Below are positions 8,320 through 16,857 of a DNA stretch of 64,000 nt, piece after piece. Both the position numbers and the translations under genes were made by a program. The stretch is from Clostridium niameyense (GTDB taxonomy: Bacteria; Bacillota; Clostridia; Clostridiales; Clostridiaceae), in the NCBI RefSeq assembly GCF_001243045.1, contig NZ_LN849007.1:1826989-1890988 (forward strand). The letters run 5' to 3'. Under the pieces are notes generated by a model that was not told where the DNA came from, searched no databases, and worked only from the letters and a program-made list of their open reading frames with translations. Every line of letters starts with the position of its first letter. The stretch's first letter is position 1.

Positions 8320-9096
8320 ATGAAATTACAACTAGATAATATAAAATATAAAATAGGCACAAAAGAACTTCTTCGTGGAATAAACATAAAGGTTAATGAA
8401 GGACAGTTTGTTGGATTAATAGGACCTAATGGTTGCGGAAAAACCACACTGTTAAAAAACATTTATAGATACTTAACTCCTAATGAAGGGGTTGTGTATA
8501 TAGATGATAAAAATATATTCAATATGAATAATAAAGATTTATCTAAACTTTTAGCAGTAGTTATGCAAGAACATAACTTAGAATTTGACTTTTCAGTAAA
8601 AGAAATTGTAAGCATGGGCAGATTTTCTTCTATGGAACGTTTTGCAAGTATAGATGGTAATGATGAAAATCTTATAACTAACTCATTAAGAAAGGTAGGA
8701 CTTCAGGGTTACGAAGATAGAAGTTTCTTAAGTTTATCTGGTGGTGAAAAACAGAGAGTGATGATAGCATTAGCTCTTTGCCAAAACACTAAACTTATAG
8801 TATTAGATGAACCTACTAATCATCTAGATATAAAATATCAACTTGAAATTATTCACATGCTAAGGCATTTAGATATTACTACCTTTACAACTATACATGA
8901 TATGAATATAGCGGCTACTTTTTGTGACTATATTTATGTAATGAAAGACGGCGAAATAGTAACTCATGGAACTGTAGAAGAAATTTTTACTAAAGAAATG
9001 TTTAAAGAAATTTTTGAAGTAGATGCTCATATATACAGAAACCCTTATAACAATAAATTAAATGTAAGTTATTTATATTGTTGTAAAGATAACTAA
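8320..9096 (+). CDS. FecE/BtuD-type ABC transporter ATPase
   Basis: This is the nucleotide-binding subunit of the importer, 258 residues. It shows Walker A GPNGCGKTT near residue 35, the Q loop near 84, the signature LSGGEKQRV near 140, Walker B LIVLDEPTNHLD near 160 and the switch His in TTIHDMN near 193. Its ATG comes immediately after the permease stop, so translation is coupled. A strong terminator follows within two bases of the stop. Confidence 0.93.
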   Translation: MKLQLDNIKYKIGTKELLRGINIKVNEGQFVGLIGPNGCGKTTLLKNIYRYLTPNEGVVYIDDKNIFNMNNKDLSKLLAVVMQEHNLEFDFSVKEIVSMGRFSSMERFASIDGNDENLITNSLRKVGLQGYEDRSFLSLSGGEKQRVMIALALCQNTKLIVLDEPTNHLDIKYQLEIIHMLRHLDITTFTTIHDMNIAATFCDYIYVMKDGEIVTHGTVEEIFTKEMFKEIFEVDAHIYRNPYNNKLNVSYLYCCKDN

Positions 9097-9097
9097 C

Positions 9098-9144
9098 AGG
9101 AAGTTCCACCATAAAAATTTATTTTATGATGGAACTTCCTTTTT
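9098..9144 (+). terminator. Strong intrinsic terminator of the transport operon
   Basis: AGGAAGTTCCA...CATAAAA pairs with TTTTATG...TGGAACTTCCT with a single mismatch, followed by TTTTT. The stem begins right after the ATPase stop codon. Confidence 0.9.
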
Positions 9145-9165
9145 AATATATAGATATAAAACATT

Positions 9166-9224
9166 AACACTTTATTCCTATAAAACATAAATATATATGG
9201 ATATCAATTTTAATAGATGATTTT
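9166..9224 (+). promoter_or_regulatory. Conserved leader of the second Amidase_6 gene
   Basis: AACA (9166-9169), 16 bases, then CATAAATATATA (9186-9197) and GATATCAATTTTAATAGATGATTTT before the ATG. This repeats the leader of the first amidase gene with few changes. As there, a Shine-Dalgarno sequence is essentially absent (only GATGA). A sporulation sigma factor is a candidate, not a demonstrated one. Confidence 0.35.
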
Positions 9225-9725
9225 ATGGGTAAGTATTTAAGAGAACAAGCAGTAGACTATGCAACAATATTTGCTTTATCTCCAAATCCCAATTATAAGT
9301 ATTTTGATGTTATAGGAACTATTGGTGGAGATTGCACAAACTTCACTTCTCAATGTCTAAAAGCCGGTGGTGCTCCTTTCGTTTTTGATAGTAGCCATCC
9401 TTGGTGGTATAAAAACGATCCTCTTAATCCAAGTTGGTCAATTTCTTGGGCTGTAGCACATTCTCTTTATTGGTGCTTAAAAGTAAATCATAATAATGAT
9501 TTACCAGGACCTAAAGGTTCTGAAACAAAAAATATAAATGAACTTAAGTTAGGTGATCTAATATTTTATGAAGATATTAATGGTTTAATATTTCATTCAG
9601 CTATAATTACTTCTTTTGCTCATGGTAAACCTTTAATATCTCAACATACCTTTAATGCTTTAAATATACCCTATGAAAAATCTTATAGAGCCACAAAAAC
9701 TCACTTTTTAAAGATATCTTTATAA
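9225..9725 (+). CDS. Amidase_6 domain protein (copy 2)
   Basis: It has the same length (166 residues) and domain as the protein at 5360-5860. The two are clearly paralogous along their whole length, sharing the blocks GGDCTNFTSQCLKAGGAP, GDLIFYEDINGL and PLISQHTFNALNIPY. The presumed catalytic Cys37 and His are kept. The differences are mainly in the region around residues 55-70 and in charged surface residues, so both copies look functional. No signal peptide is present. It is placed right after the transport operon terminator and has its own leader. Confidence 0.82.
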   Translation: MGKYLREQAVDYATIFALSPNPNYKYFDVIGTIGGDCTNFTSQCLKAGGAPFVFDSSHPWWYKNDPLNPSWSISWAVAHSLYWCLKVNHNNDLPGPKGSETKNINELKLGDLIFYEDINGLIFHSAIITSFAHGKPLISQHTFNALNIPYEKSYRATKTHFLKISL

Positions 9726-9747
9726 ATTTTTAAAATATATAAAATTA

Positions 9748-9780
9748 AAGCTTATAGCCCTACTACAAAGCTATAAGCTT
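9748..9780. terminator. Bidirectional terminator ending the cobalamin cluster
   Basis: AAGCTTATAGC (9748-9758) pairs with GCTATAAGCTT (9770-9780), with T-rich sequence on both sides. It lies between the convergent second amidase gene and cobO. Confidence 0.8.
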
Positions 9781-9794
9781 CTTTATTTTTTAAT

Positions 9795-10316
9795 TTAGTT
9801 TTCTATACCTATTCTCGCTCCTATGCCTTTTTCATAATAATGCTTTATCTCCTTCATTTCTGTTACTAAATCTGCCTTTTCTATAAGTTCTTTAGGAGCA
9901 TACCTTCCAGTTAATATTACCTCTATCTTAGGATTTCTTTTTTCTATAATACTTATAAGTTCATCTACTGTAAATAATTTATAATATAAAGCTATATTTA
10001 CCTCATCCATAACAACTATATCATATTCATTAGACATTAATATTTTTTCTATTTTTTTAAGACCTTTCCTTGCAAGAGATATATCTTCCTCTTCTGGATT
10101 ACCAAATATAAATTTATTTCTTCCAAATTGCTGCATATGAAAATTTGGTAAATTTTCTGGAGCTTTTAATTCACTATATTTCATACCTTTTGTAAACTGT
10201 CCAAAAAAAACTTTTTTACCTGAACATACTGCCCTTAAAGATAATCCCAATGCTGCTGTAGTTTTTCCCTTTCCATTACCAGTATAAATCTGTATATATC
10301 CTTTTTCTTGTTCCAT
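9795..10316 (-). CDS. cobO: Corrinoid adenosyltransferase, CobO/BtuR type
   Basis: It transfers the 5'-deoxyadenosyl group of ATP to reduced corrinoid (cob(I)yrinic acid a,c-diamide or cobinamide), forming the Co-C bond. At 173 residues it has the CobA/CobO/BtuR length. It shows P-loop GNGKGKTTAALG near residue 13, FGQFTKG near 38, VVMDEVNIAL near 95 and the C-terminal KHYYEKGIGARIGIE. It is the last gene of the long cobalamin cluster. AAGGGG lies at good distance before the ATG. Confidence 0.93.
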   Translation of the reverse strand: MEQEKGYIQIYTGNGKGKTTAALGLSLRAVCSGKKVFFGQFTKGMKYSELKAPENLPNFHMQQFGRNKFIFGNPEEEDISLARKGLKKIEKILMSNEYDIVVMDEVNIALYYKLFTVDELISIIEKRNPKIEVILTGRYAPKELIEKADLVTEMKEIKHYYEKGIGARIGIEN

Positions 10317-10363
10317 TTTAAACTACCCCTTCTTAGTATATTAAATTAAATACTAATTGAAAT

Positions 10364-11194
10364 TTATATGTTTATTAACGTTTCTAATGTATATGTATTT
10401 AAACCCTTATATTTTTTACAAAGATTAGATGATTTAATTAAGTCCTGTTTATTATCATATATAATTCCTAATGCATCACCACTATGACACCCTACTATTC
10501 CCAATCCATTAGTTTCATTCTTGTATTTTGATACTAAATCAAAATAATCATAATTTAATCTAGTAAAATTTCTTTTTATACTTTCCGTAGAAATTTCTCC
10601 TATACCTCTTAAATCAGATTTTAAAATAGATTGCCTAAGTTTAGGTATTAAATCTTCTATAGATTCCATAGGTGGTAAATCTCTCTTATTAAATTCTATA
10701 GTATTTATTATTTTATTTCCTTGGAAAACTAATATATAAAATTTAATATAATTCCCTAATTCTTCTTTGAACTTCCCTGTTTTATAATCAAATAGAGTAA
10801 ACTTATCAAATATAATACTATCTGTAGGTTCTACTTTAACTGAATTTAATATAAGTTCTTTTTCTGAATAGGGCTTTTTAAACATATTAGTTAAGGCTTT
10901 ATATACCGCACATATATCTGCTGTACTACTGGCTAAACCCTTTCCCCTAGGTATTTCGCTTTTAATTTCTATATGAATATTTTTTATAAATTCTTTATAT
11001 CCCCAATTTAAAAGTAAGATTTCCATAAATTTATTAACCTTAATATTTGTTTTAGTTTTTTTTCCCTTATAACTTTCAAAAATTCTTATGTTAGTGTATA
11101 AATTTATAGGGGTAGAAACTAATAAAGATTTCTCCCCTAAAGTACCTTGTAGTATTTCTCCAAAACTTCCTGGGTGTTTTGCCCTAAATTCCAT
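10364..11194 (-). CDS. pduX: L-threonine kinase, PduX type
   Basis: This GHMP-superfamily kinase makes L-threonine O-3-phosphate, which CobD decarboxylates to the aminopropanol phosphate linker of cobalamin. It begins with the family's PGSFGEILQG (residues 8-17) and carries the GHMP ATP motif PRGKGLASSTAD (near 93) and a late GLGIVGCHSGDALG (near 225). The 276-residue length and its place in a cobalamin cluster beside cobD fit PduX rather than homoserine or mevalonate kinase. AAGGAG precedes the ATG. Confidence 0.88.
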   Translation of the reverse strand: MEFRAKHPGSFGEILQGTLGEKSLLVSTPINLYTNIRIFESYKGKKTKTNIKVNKFMEILLLNWGYKEFIKNIHIEIKSEIPRGKGLASSTADICAVYKALTNMFKKPYSEKELILNSVKVEPTDSIIFDKFTLFDYKTGKFKEELGNYIKFYILVFQGNKIINTIEFNKRDLPPMESIEDLIPKLRQSILKSDLRGIGEISTESIKRNFTRLNYDYFDLVSKYKNETNGLGIVGCHSGDALGIIYDNKQDLIKSSNLCKKYKGLNTYTLETLINI

Positions 11195-11211
11195 TGATAT
11201 TCTCCTTAGAA

Positions 11212-11997
11212 TTAATTCATCTCATCCTTTATATGATTAACATATATTTGTTGAATTTCTTTATTTTCTCCCAATCCTTTTAATGATACATTCACTTTAA
11301 AACCGTGATGTTCTAATATACTCTTAAAAGAGTCTTCTTCATCTGATGCCATATCAATATTAGCGTGTTCCCCTGCTACTAGCATAAATGGCATTAATAA
11401 AACTTCCCTTATATTCTTTTCCTTTAATTTTGGCACTACATTATAAATTGAAGGTTCACTTTCTACATTACAAATATATAAATTAGAATTTATATGTTCT
11501 TTTAAATAATAATCAAATTGAAAATACGAAGCATTAGCTCTATGTTCTGTACCATGCCCCATAAGTACTACAGCTAAATCTTTTTTAATGTCTGGTAATT
11601 GATTTTTTACTGCCTTTGATGCTATAGAATAATCTTTATTATTATAAAGAAGTGGTCTTCCTAATTTTAGTTCTTTAAAATCATCCTTGAAAATCTCAAC
11701 AGCTTTTTCAACTTTTTCATATTCTTCTCCGAACATAATATGTAAAGGTTGAACTATAACTTCTTCAAAACTATCCATTTTTAACTTTAAAAGTGCTTCA
11801 TAAGGTGTATTTATTTTTATATTATCTCTTTTTAAAATCTTATTTATTATCATATATGAAGTAAACGCTCTTCTTACTTCATATTCTTTAAAATTTTCTT
11901 TAATAAAATTTTCTGTACTTTCTATACAAGACTTTAAGGCATCGTCATAACTTGTGCCAAAACTTACAACTAATATAGCTTTCTTCATTTTTTTCAT
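11212..11997 (-). CDS. cbiK: Sirohydrochlorin cobaltochelatase CbiK
   Basis: It inserts Co2+ into sirohydrochlorin (factor II), the committed step of the anaerobic cobalamin branch. At 261 residues it has CbiK length. Visible are LVVSFGTSY at the N-terminus, the metal/proton-handling His in LMGHGTEHRAN near residue 145, and the second His in VAGEHANIDMASD near 207. The start is unusual. The strong site AGAGAGGTGA lies 50 bases upstream, separated from the ATG by a hairpin (see 12006-12057). An alternative ATG at 11988 gives MKKAILVV, closer to homologues. Confidence 0.93.
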   Translation of the reverse strand: MKKMKKAILVVSFGTSYDDALKSCIESTENFIKENFKEYEVRRAFTSYMIINKILKRDNIKINTPYEALLKLKMDSFEEVIVQPLHIMFGEEYEKVEKAVEIFKDDFKELKLGRPLLYNNKDYSIASKAVKNQLPDIKKDLAVVLMGHGTEHRANASYFQFDYYLKEHINSNLYICNVESEPSIYNVVPKLKEKNIREVLLMPFMLVAGEHANIDMASDEEDSFKSILEHHGFKVNVSLKGLGENKEIQQIYVNHIKDEMN

Positions 11998-12005
11998 ATA
12001 AACAT

Positions 12006-12057
12006 TTAGTAAAAGTTATTAAATCTAATTAACCCTTAACTAACTTCTCACCTCTCT
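12006..12057 (-). promoter_or_regulatory. Ribosome site separated from cbiK by a hairpin
   Basis: On the minus strand AGAGAGGTGA (12057-12048) is followed by 4 bases, a stem TTAGTTAAGGGTTA/TAACTTTTACTAA (12043-12006, one bulged T), 8 bases and the ATG. Folding the stem would reduce the spacing from 50 bases to about 12. The same arrangement precedes cbiH. Confidence 0.5.
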
Positions 12058-12074
12058 AATTTTATTTTAATATT

Positions 12075-12560
12075 CTAAAATATTTTTTTAAATTCTTTAG
12101 GAATAAACTTATACACAATCAATGCTAAAACTATATTCACTATAGCTGCTAGAGTAAGTATTGGAAGTACAGAAAGTACTCCTTTTCCCACAATAGGCAT
12201 TACGCATAAGACAGATATAGGCCCATTTATAATAGTTCCCACAATAATTGATAAAATTACAGCTAATTTAGCGTTCTTATTTTTAAACTTATTGTAAACC
12301 AATGAGAATAAACTCATAGTTATTGCCATATCCACCATAATTATAATATGTACCGGTAAACTTAACGGAAATCCGCTAGTTAAAGCCGTTAAAAAATGTG
12401 CTATTGCTCCTATTACTGCTCCAACTACTGGTCCAAATATTAATGCACCTAAAAAAGCTGGCATAGAATCAAAAGCTATAGTTCCCATTATTTTTATATT
12501 AGCTCCTATAAAACTTAACGCTATAAATAAAGCTATAATTACTATTTTTTTAGTTTTCAT
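12075..12560 (-). CDS. cblT: ECF transporter S component, probable CblT (alpha-ribazole/DMB uptake)
   Basis: This 161-residue membrane protein has about five or six hydrophobic helices and the fold size of ECF S components (ECF_trnsprt). LGALIFGPVVGAVIGAIAHF (near residues 37-56) is the typical conserved S-component stretch. In Firmicutes lacking CobT, a B12-regulated S component CblT works with the kinase CblS to salvage alpha-ribazole or dimethylbenzimidazole. A CblS-like gene occurs at 51450, and no cobT is found in the window. The ligand call therefore rests on context; another corrinoid precursor is possible. GGAGG precedes the ATG. Confidence 0.7.
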   Translation of the reverse strand: MKTKKIVIIALFIALSFIGANIKIMGTIAFDSMPAFLGALIFGPVVGAVIGAIAHFLTALTSGFPLSLPVHIIIMVDMAITMSLFSLVYNKFKNKNAKLAVILSIIVGTIINGPISVLCVMPIVGKGVLSVLPILTLAAIVNIVLALIVYKFIPKEFKKIF

Positions 12561-12597
12561 AAATAATCCTCCGCATTTTTTATATTTATTTTAATAA

Positions 12598-13365
12598 TTA
12601 ATCAATATAATTTCCTACATATTTTACTAAATCTTTTATTGCATTAAATTTATTTTTATAACTTATATTCTTTCTTCCTATGACAAAGGCATATATATTG
12701 CACTCTATGCAAGCTAATATTTTTTCTTTTGTACCCCCTCTAATACCACTATCTTTTAATATCAATGCTTCCCCGTCATAATCCTTTATAAAAGCCTTAT
12801 TTAGTTCTTTACTTATTGGCCCTTTTATAGCTATAATATCTTCTACTGCTATTTTCAAATTTAAACACTTCTCAATTACCTGAACAGAAGGTAGTACTCT
12901 ATAAATAATTCTATTTGTTAAATTCAAATCTAGTATTTTTTCTATACTCCTACTGCCAGTAGTATTTAATATATTTCCTTCTATATTATTTAAAGCTTTT
13001 TTTAAGTCTTTATAATCTTCTAAAACAACTACTTTATCATTTTCCTTAAATTCTTCTACAATAGAAGGTCTTTCATATCTTACATATTTTATATTTAATT
13101 TTCTGCAAACTTCTATAGCATTATTACTTATCTCTAAAGCATATGGATGAGAAGCATCTACTAGAATTTTAACTTTATTTTTATTTAATATATTAAAAAG
13201 TTCTTCTTCATTTAAAGGTTTATCATTTAATATTTTATATTTGTAATTTTTTAAAAGTTCTCCCCCATAAGCTGTAGCTGTAGTTACTAAAATATTATCT
13301 GTAAATTTATTCAAATAAGAAAGTATATCTCGTCCTTCTGAAGTTCCTAATATCAAACCTATCAT
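12598..13365 (-). CDS. cbiJ: Cobalt-precorrin-6A reductase CbiJ
   Basis: It reduces cobalt-precorrin-6A to 6B with a nicotinamide cofactor. It begins with the family's GLILGTSEGRDI (GTxEGR) and carries VDASHPYALEISNNA near residue 100, LNTTGSRSIEK near 136, and a late KDSGIRGGTKEKI. The length of 255 residues is normal. AGGAG lies 9 bases before the ATG. It lies between cbiH and cblT in the same run. Confidence 0.92.
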   Translation of the reverse strand: MIGLILGTSEGRDILSYLNKFTDNILVTTATAYGGELLKNYKYKILNDKPLNEEELFNILNKNKVKILVDASHPYALEISNNAIEVCRKLNIKYVRYERPSIVEEFKENDKVVVLEDYKDLKKALNNIEGNILNTTGSRSIEKILDLNLTNRIIYRVLPSVQVIEKCLNLKIAVEDIIAIKGPISKELNKAFIKDYDGEALILKDSGIRGGTKEKILACIECNIYAFVIGRKNISYKNKFNAIKDLVKYVGNYID

Positions 13366-13394
13366 TTTATATCTACTCCTAATTTTAAAAAATT

Positions 13395-14120
13395 TTATTC
13401 TACCTTATACCCTCTTTTAGTTATAAATTTATTTTCTTTTATAAAACTACTGCTATTTCCAATGATAACCATAGACATCATATCTGCAAAATCATCTTTA
13501 AAATTCTCTAAAGTATATAGATGAATTTCCTGACCTTCTCTCAAAGCATTCTTTACTATAGCTACGGGAGTTTTATCATCTCTATATTTTTTTATTATTT
13601 CTATACATTCCTTTAAATAATAAGGCCTTCCTTTACTTTTAGGATTGTATAAAGATATAACAAAGTCTCCCTTTGCTGCTAACTCCACTCTATTTTTTAT
13701 AACACTATAAGGCGTCATTAAATCACTTAAACTTATATTACAATTATCATGCATAAGCGGTGCACCTATCAAAGATGCAGCTGAAGAAGATGCTGTTACA
13801 CCTGGAATTATCTCAATATCTAAATTTTTATCTTTATTCATTTCTAATATAAGTCCTGCCATCCCATAAATTCCTGCATCACCAGTACTTATTATAGAAA
13901 CTATATTATTTCTGCTAAGTTCTAAAGCTTTAATACATCTATCTTCTTCTTTTTTCATTCCTGTAGAGTACACTTCTTTTCCTTCTATTAAAGATTGTAC
14001 GTAGTTTATGTATTTTGAATATCCAACTATTATGTTACTTTCTTTTAAAGCTTGTTGCGCTTTTATAGTCATATTTTCTAAACTACCTGGGCCTATTCCT
14101 ACTACATATAGCTTTCCCAT
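13395..14120 (-). CDS. cbiH: Cobalt-precorrin-3 C17-methyltransferase CbiH
   Basis: This SAM-dependent enzyme methylates C17 and drives ring contraction. The tetrapyrrole methylase core is seen as VVGIGPGSLENMT at the N-terminus, SIISTGDAGIYGMAGLI near residue 76, EIIPGVTASSSAA near 100, and FVISLYNPKSKGRPYYL near 152; the NPKSKGRP block is specific for CbiH/CobJ. It is 241 residues and lacks the C-terminal fusions seen in some species. Like cbiK, it has a ribosome site separated from the start by a hairpin. Confidence 0.93.
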   Translation of the reverse strand: MGKLYVVGIGPGSLENMTIKAQQALKESNIIVGYSKYINYVQSLIEGKEVYSTGMKKEEDRCIKALELSRNNIVSIISTGDAGIYGMAGLILEMNKDKNLDIEIIPGVTASSSAASLIGAPLMHDNCNISLSDLMTPYSVIKNRVELAAKGDFVISLYNPKSKGRPYYLKECIEIIKKYRDDKTPVAIVKNALREGQEIHLYTLENFKDDFADMMSMVIIGNSSSFIKENKFITKRGYKVE

Positions 14121-14127
14121 TTTTATA

Positions 14128-14173
14128 TTTAGTGAGAACTAAACACTTTCTCAACTAAAATTTTCACCTCTCT
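14128..14173 (-). promoter_or_regulatory. Ribosome site separated from cbiH by a hairpin
   Basis: AGAGAGGTGA (14173-14164) is followed by 4 bases, a stem TTTAGTTGAGAA/TTCTCACTAAA (14159-14128, one bulged base), 7 bases and the ATG of cbiH. Linear spacing is about 43 bases; with the stem folded it is about 11. Confidence 0.5.
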
Positions 14174-14194
14174 TCTTTATAAATTATTTTAAAA

Positions 14195-15205
14195 TTATAA
14201 TTTCCCTATAGCTAAAGTCATTCCATTTAATTTCTGCTTTTCTTTAATAATTTTTGCTCCCCTCAAATATATACAAGGTTCACATACGGCACCTACTCCA
14301 ATAGTCTTTTTTACAAATTCACTTCTGTTGAATTTTTTCTCTACTTTTTTTATTTCTTCTACAGAATAAGTTTGAAACTTACAATTTAAAAAACTAGAAA
14401 GTTCTATTAATGCCTTCTCTTCTTTTTTTATATCTACAGATACTATAGTCTTTATACTATTTAAATCTATATTTTCTTCTTTTAAAACTTTAACTACATT
14501 ATTTTTCATAATCTCAGCATCATAATTTTTTCTACAGCCTATGCCTAATACTATATTCTTTCGGATTAATTTTAAAAAAGCATTTTTGTTTATTACTTCA
14601 TTTTTTTCTAGTTTATATTTATTAGTTATACAAACTATACCTTGAGCTTTATCAAACTTACTTTTATATCCCCTTGGAATTTTTATCAAGTTTTCTTCAT
14701 CTATAAAAGCAACTTTTTCTCCATTTACAAGTAAAGCTGAAATTTTCTTAGCATCTTTTAAATTACCTATTACAAGATTGTTTTTTTTAGCTATTACATC
14801 TGGTGCCTCTACATTTAAATTATCCGTAGCTGTAGTTATTATAGGTTCAGCCTCTATAATCTTAGCTATTTTATTTGTTAAATCATTAGCTCCACCTAAG
14901 TGTCCACTTAAAAGGCTTATAACATACCTTCCTATACTATCAATTACAATTACTGCAGGGTCTTTATCTTTACTTTTTATAAAAGATGCAATAGAACGTA
15001 CAGCTATACCTGTAGAACTTATAAATACTATAGCATTATAATTTTTAAAAGTTTTATCCACTACATCTTTAAAATCAAAACTATTATTTTGTAATCCACA
15101 GCTATCATATTTACTATATAAATCTATATTTATATTTTCCTTAATTTTATCTACCACATCATTACCTATTTTAGTTACATTAATTATAGCAATTTTCATT
15201 TTCAA
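14195..15205 (-). CDS. cbiG: Cobalt-precorrin-5A hydrolase CbiG
   Basis: It opens the delta-lactone of cobalt-precorrin-5A with loss of acetaldehyde. N-terminal and middle domains show AIVFISSTGIAVRSIA near residue 55, DPAVIVIDSIGRYVISLLSG near 82 followed by HLGGAND, and ITTATDNLNVEAPDV near 118. The C-terminal CobE/GbiG domain begins at LGIGCRKN near 220 and includes GVGAVCEPCIYL. At 336 residues it is full length. The open frame begins at TTG (15205), with AAGGTGG about 10 bases upstream. An ATG two codons later (15199) is an alternative. Confidence 0.92.
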   Translation of the reverse strand: MKMKIAIINVTKIGNDVVDKIKENINIDLYSKYDSCGLQNNSFDFKDVVDKTFKNYNAIVFISSTGIAVRSIASFIKSKDKDPAVIVIDSIGRYVISLLSGHLGGANDLTNKIAKIIEAEPIITTATDNLNVEAPDVIAKKNNLVIGNLKDAKKISALLVNGEKVAFIDEENLIKIPRGYKSKFDKAQGIVCITNKYKLEKNEVINKNAFLKLIRKNIVLGIGCRKNYDAEIMKNNVVKVLKEENIDLNSIKTIVSVDIKKEEKALIELSSFLNCKFQTYSVEEIKKVEKKFNRSEFVKKTIGVGAVCEPCIYLRGAKIIKEKQKLNGMTLAIGKL

Positions 15206-15251
15206 TTTGTATTTTCCACCTTTTAATTAAACAGTTTTTTTATTATGCTTT

Positions 15252-16016
15252 CTAAGTATTCTTTCCTTTTCTAAATTCATGCGTGAATTTTTCATCATAA
15301 AGTAAACTTTTATCATAACTACAATTTATAAAATCTCCTACTAATATTTGAGCAGTTTTTCTTATATTAGCTTCTTTAACCTTCTCAGATATATTGTCCA
15401 ATGTTCCTATAACAACTTTTTCATCTTCCCACGTAGCTCTTTGAATTACGGCTATAGGTACATTTTTACCATAACCTTTTTTTAATTTATCTACCACCTT
15501 ATCAATCATACCTACAGATAAAAATAGCGCCATAGAAGCTCCTGTTTTAGCTAAAACCTCTAAATCTTCCTTCTCTGGTACTGGCGTTCTTCCTTCTACC
15601 CTTGTAAGTATTACTGTTTGACTTATACTAGGCAGTGTAAATTCTTTTTTAATGGATGCCGCCGCTGCTGTAAATGAACTTACTCCTGGAATCACTTGAT
15701 AGGAAATATTTAGCTCATCTAATTCATCCATTTGTTCTTTTATAGCTCCATAAATAGATGGGTCTCCTGTATGAAGTCTTACAATCAACTTTCCTTCATA
15801 ACTAGCCTTTTTTACAACCTCAATAACTTCTTTTAATGTCATAGAAGCAGAATTATGAATTTCCACCTTTTCCTTGCAATATTTTAAATGCTCAGAACTT
15901 ACTAAAGATCCTGCATATATTACTACATCTGATTTAGCTAAAATATCTCTTCCCTTTACTGTTATTAAATCTGGATCTCCTGGACCTGCTCCTATAAAGT
16001 AAACTTTACCTTCCAT
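15252..16016 (-). CDS. cbiF: Cobalt-precorrin-4 C11-methyltransferase CbiF
   Basis: This SAM-dependent methylase belongs to the Cbi series, with FIGAGPGDPDLITVKG at the N-terminus, VVIYAGSLVS near residue 31, VRLHTGDPSIYGAI near 80, and YQVIPGVSSFTAAAA near 103. The AGSLV block and the VEGRTPVPEKE segment near 140 are typical of CbiF/CobM. The 254-residue length is normal. GTGGAGG precedes the ATG, and the gene lies 23 bases upstream of the minus-strand cbiG leader region. Confidence 0.93.
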   Translation of the reverse strand: MEGKVYFIGAGPGDPDLITVKGRDILAKSDVVIYAGSLVSSEHLKYCKEKVEIHNSASMTLKEVIEVVKKASYEGKLIVRLHTGDPSIYGAIKEQMDELDELNISYQVIPGVSSFTAAAASIKKEFTLPSISQTVILTRVEGRTPVPEKEDLEVLAKTGASMALFLSVGMIDKVVDKLKKGYGKNVPIAVIQRATWEDEKVVIGTLDNISEKVKEANIRKTAQILVGDFINCSYDKSLLYDEKFTHEFRKGKNT

Positions 16017-16040
16017 TTTAAACCTCCACTATTACTAAAT

Positions 16041-16718
16041 TTATTCCTTATTAGCTATTATAAGAGACATGTAATCTTTAGAATTTAATATTTCTTCTCT
16101 TGTTTTTAATATCTCTTGTCCTTCTCTATAGGCTCTTTTTACACAAATATACTTAAACCCTTTTTCATCTAACTTATTTAGAACCTGTTCTGTATTTTTA
16201 TAAAATTTCATCACTACCACATATTTTTCATCTTTAATAGAATCTAATCTATTACCCGGAAGTATTAGTAAGGGTTCATCCCCTATAACCAAGGTTTTAC
16301 CTGCTAAACTAGCTGCTGCACAAAAAGAAGTTATTCCAGGTACTGTTTCTATATTTAAATTATGATTTTTCATATATTCTAGTAAATATATATATGTACT
16401 GTATACAAAAGGATCTCCTATAGTTAAAAAGGCTACATCTTTACCCTGTCCTAATAAATTTTCTATAAACCTATAATTTTCATATATTTCTACTTCTTTC
16501 TCTTTTTTCATAGGAAAATATTTAAGATAAACCGAAGCCTTAGAATTTATAAATTTTTTAGCTGTATTTAAAGCTATACTATCTCCACTTTTTTTAGCTA
16601 TAGGTGCTATGACTACATCACAATTTTGTAATATTTTTACTGCTCTTAATGTTAACAAATCTTCATAACCCGGACCTACACCAATGCCATATAATGTTCC
16701 ATATCCATTGTCTACCAT
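16041..16718 (-). CDS. cbiL: Cobalt-precorrin-2 C20-methyltransferase CbiL
   Basis: It adds the C20 methyl group to cobalt-factor II/precorrin-2. It has YGIGVGPGYEDLLTLRAV at the N-terminus, VVIAPIAKKSGDS near residue 34 (the APxxK block of CbiL/CobI), AFLTIGDPFVYSTY near 95 and IETVPGITSFCAAA near 120. The length is 225 residues. AGAGGTGAAG lies directly before the ATG. A 139-base gap separates it from cbiT upstream, with no gene visible in it. Confidence 0.93.
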   Translation of the reverse strand: MVDNGYGTLYGIGVGPGYEDLLTLRAVKILQNCDVVIAPIAKKSGDSIALNTAKKFINSKASVYLKYFPMKKEKEVEIYENYRFIENLLGQGKDVAFLTIGDPFVYSTYIYLLEYMKNHNLNIETVPGITSFCAAASLAGKTLVIGDEPLLILPGNRLDSIKDEKYVVVMKFYKNTEQVLNKLDEKGFKYICVKRAYREGQEILKTREEILNSKDYMSLIIANKE

Positions 16719-16857
16719 TAAACTTCACCTCTTACCTATACCTTGATTATTTTTTTATTTTAGTAATATTTTTTTATCATTGTATATCTTTAAATTTAAA
16801 CTTCAATATTCAATGTTACTATTAATCTTTATAACATAATTAATTTATTAGAATTAA

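Noticed and set aside
6199-9096. Reading the transporter as BtuFCD for vitamin B12 because of the nearby cobalamin cluster
   Set aside because: No cobalamin riboswitch precedes it, it is on the opposite strand behind a terminator, and its promoter carries a Fur-like palindrome. The ligand is left open, with iron preferred.
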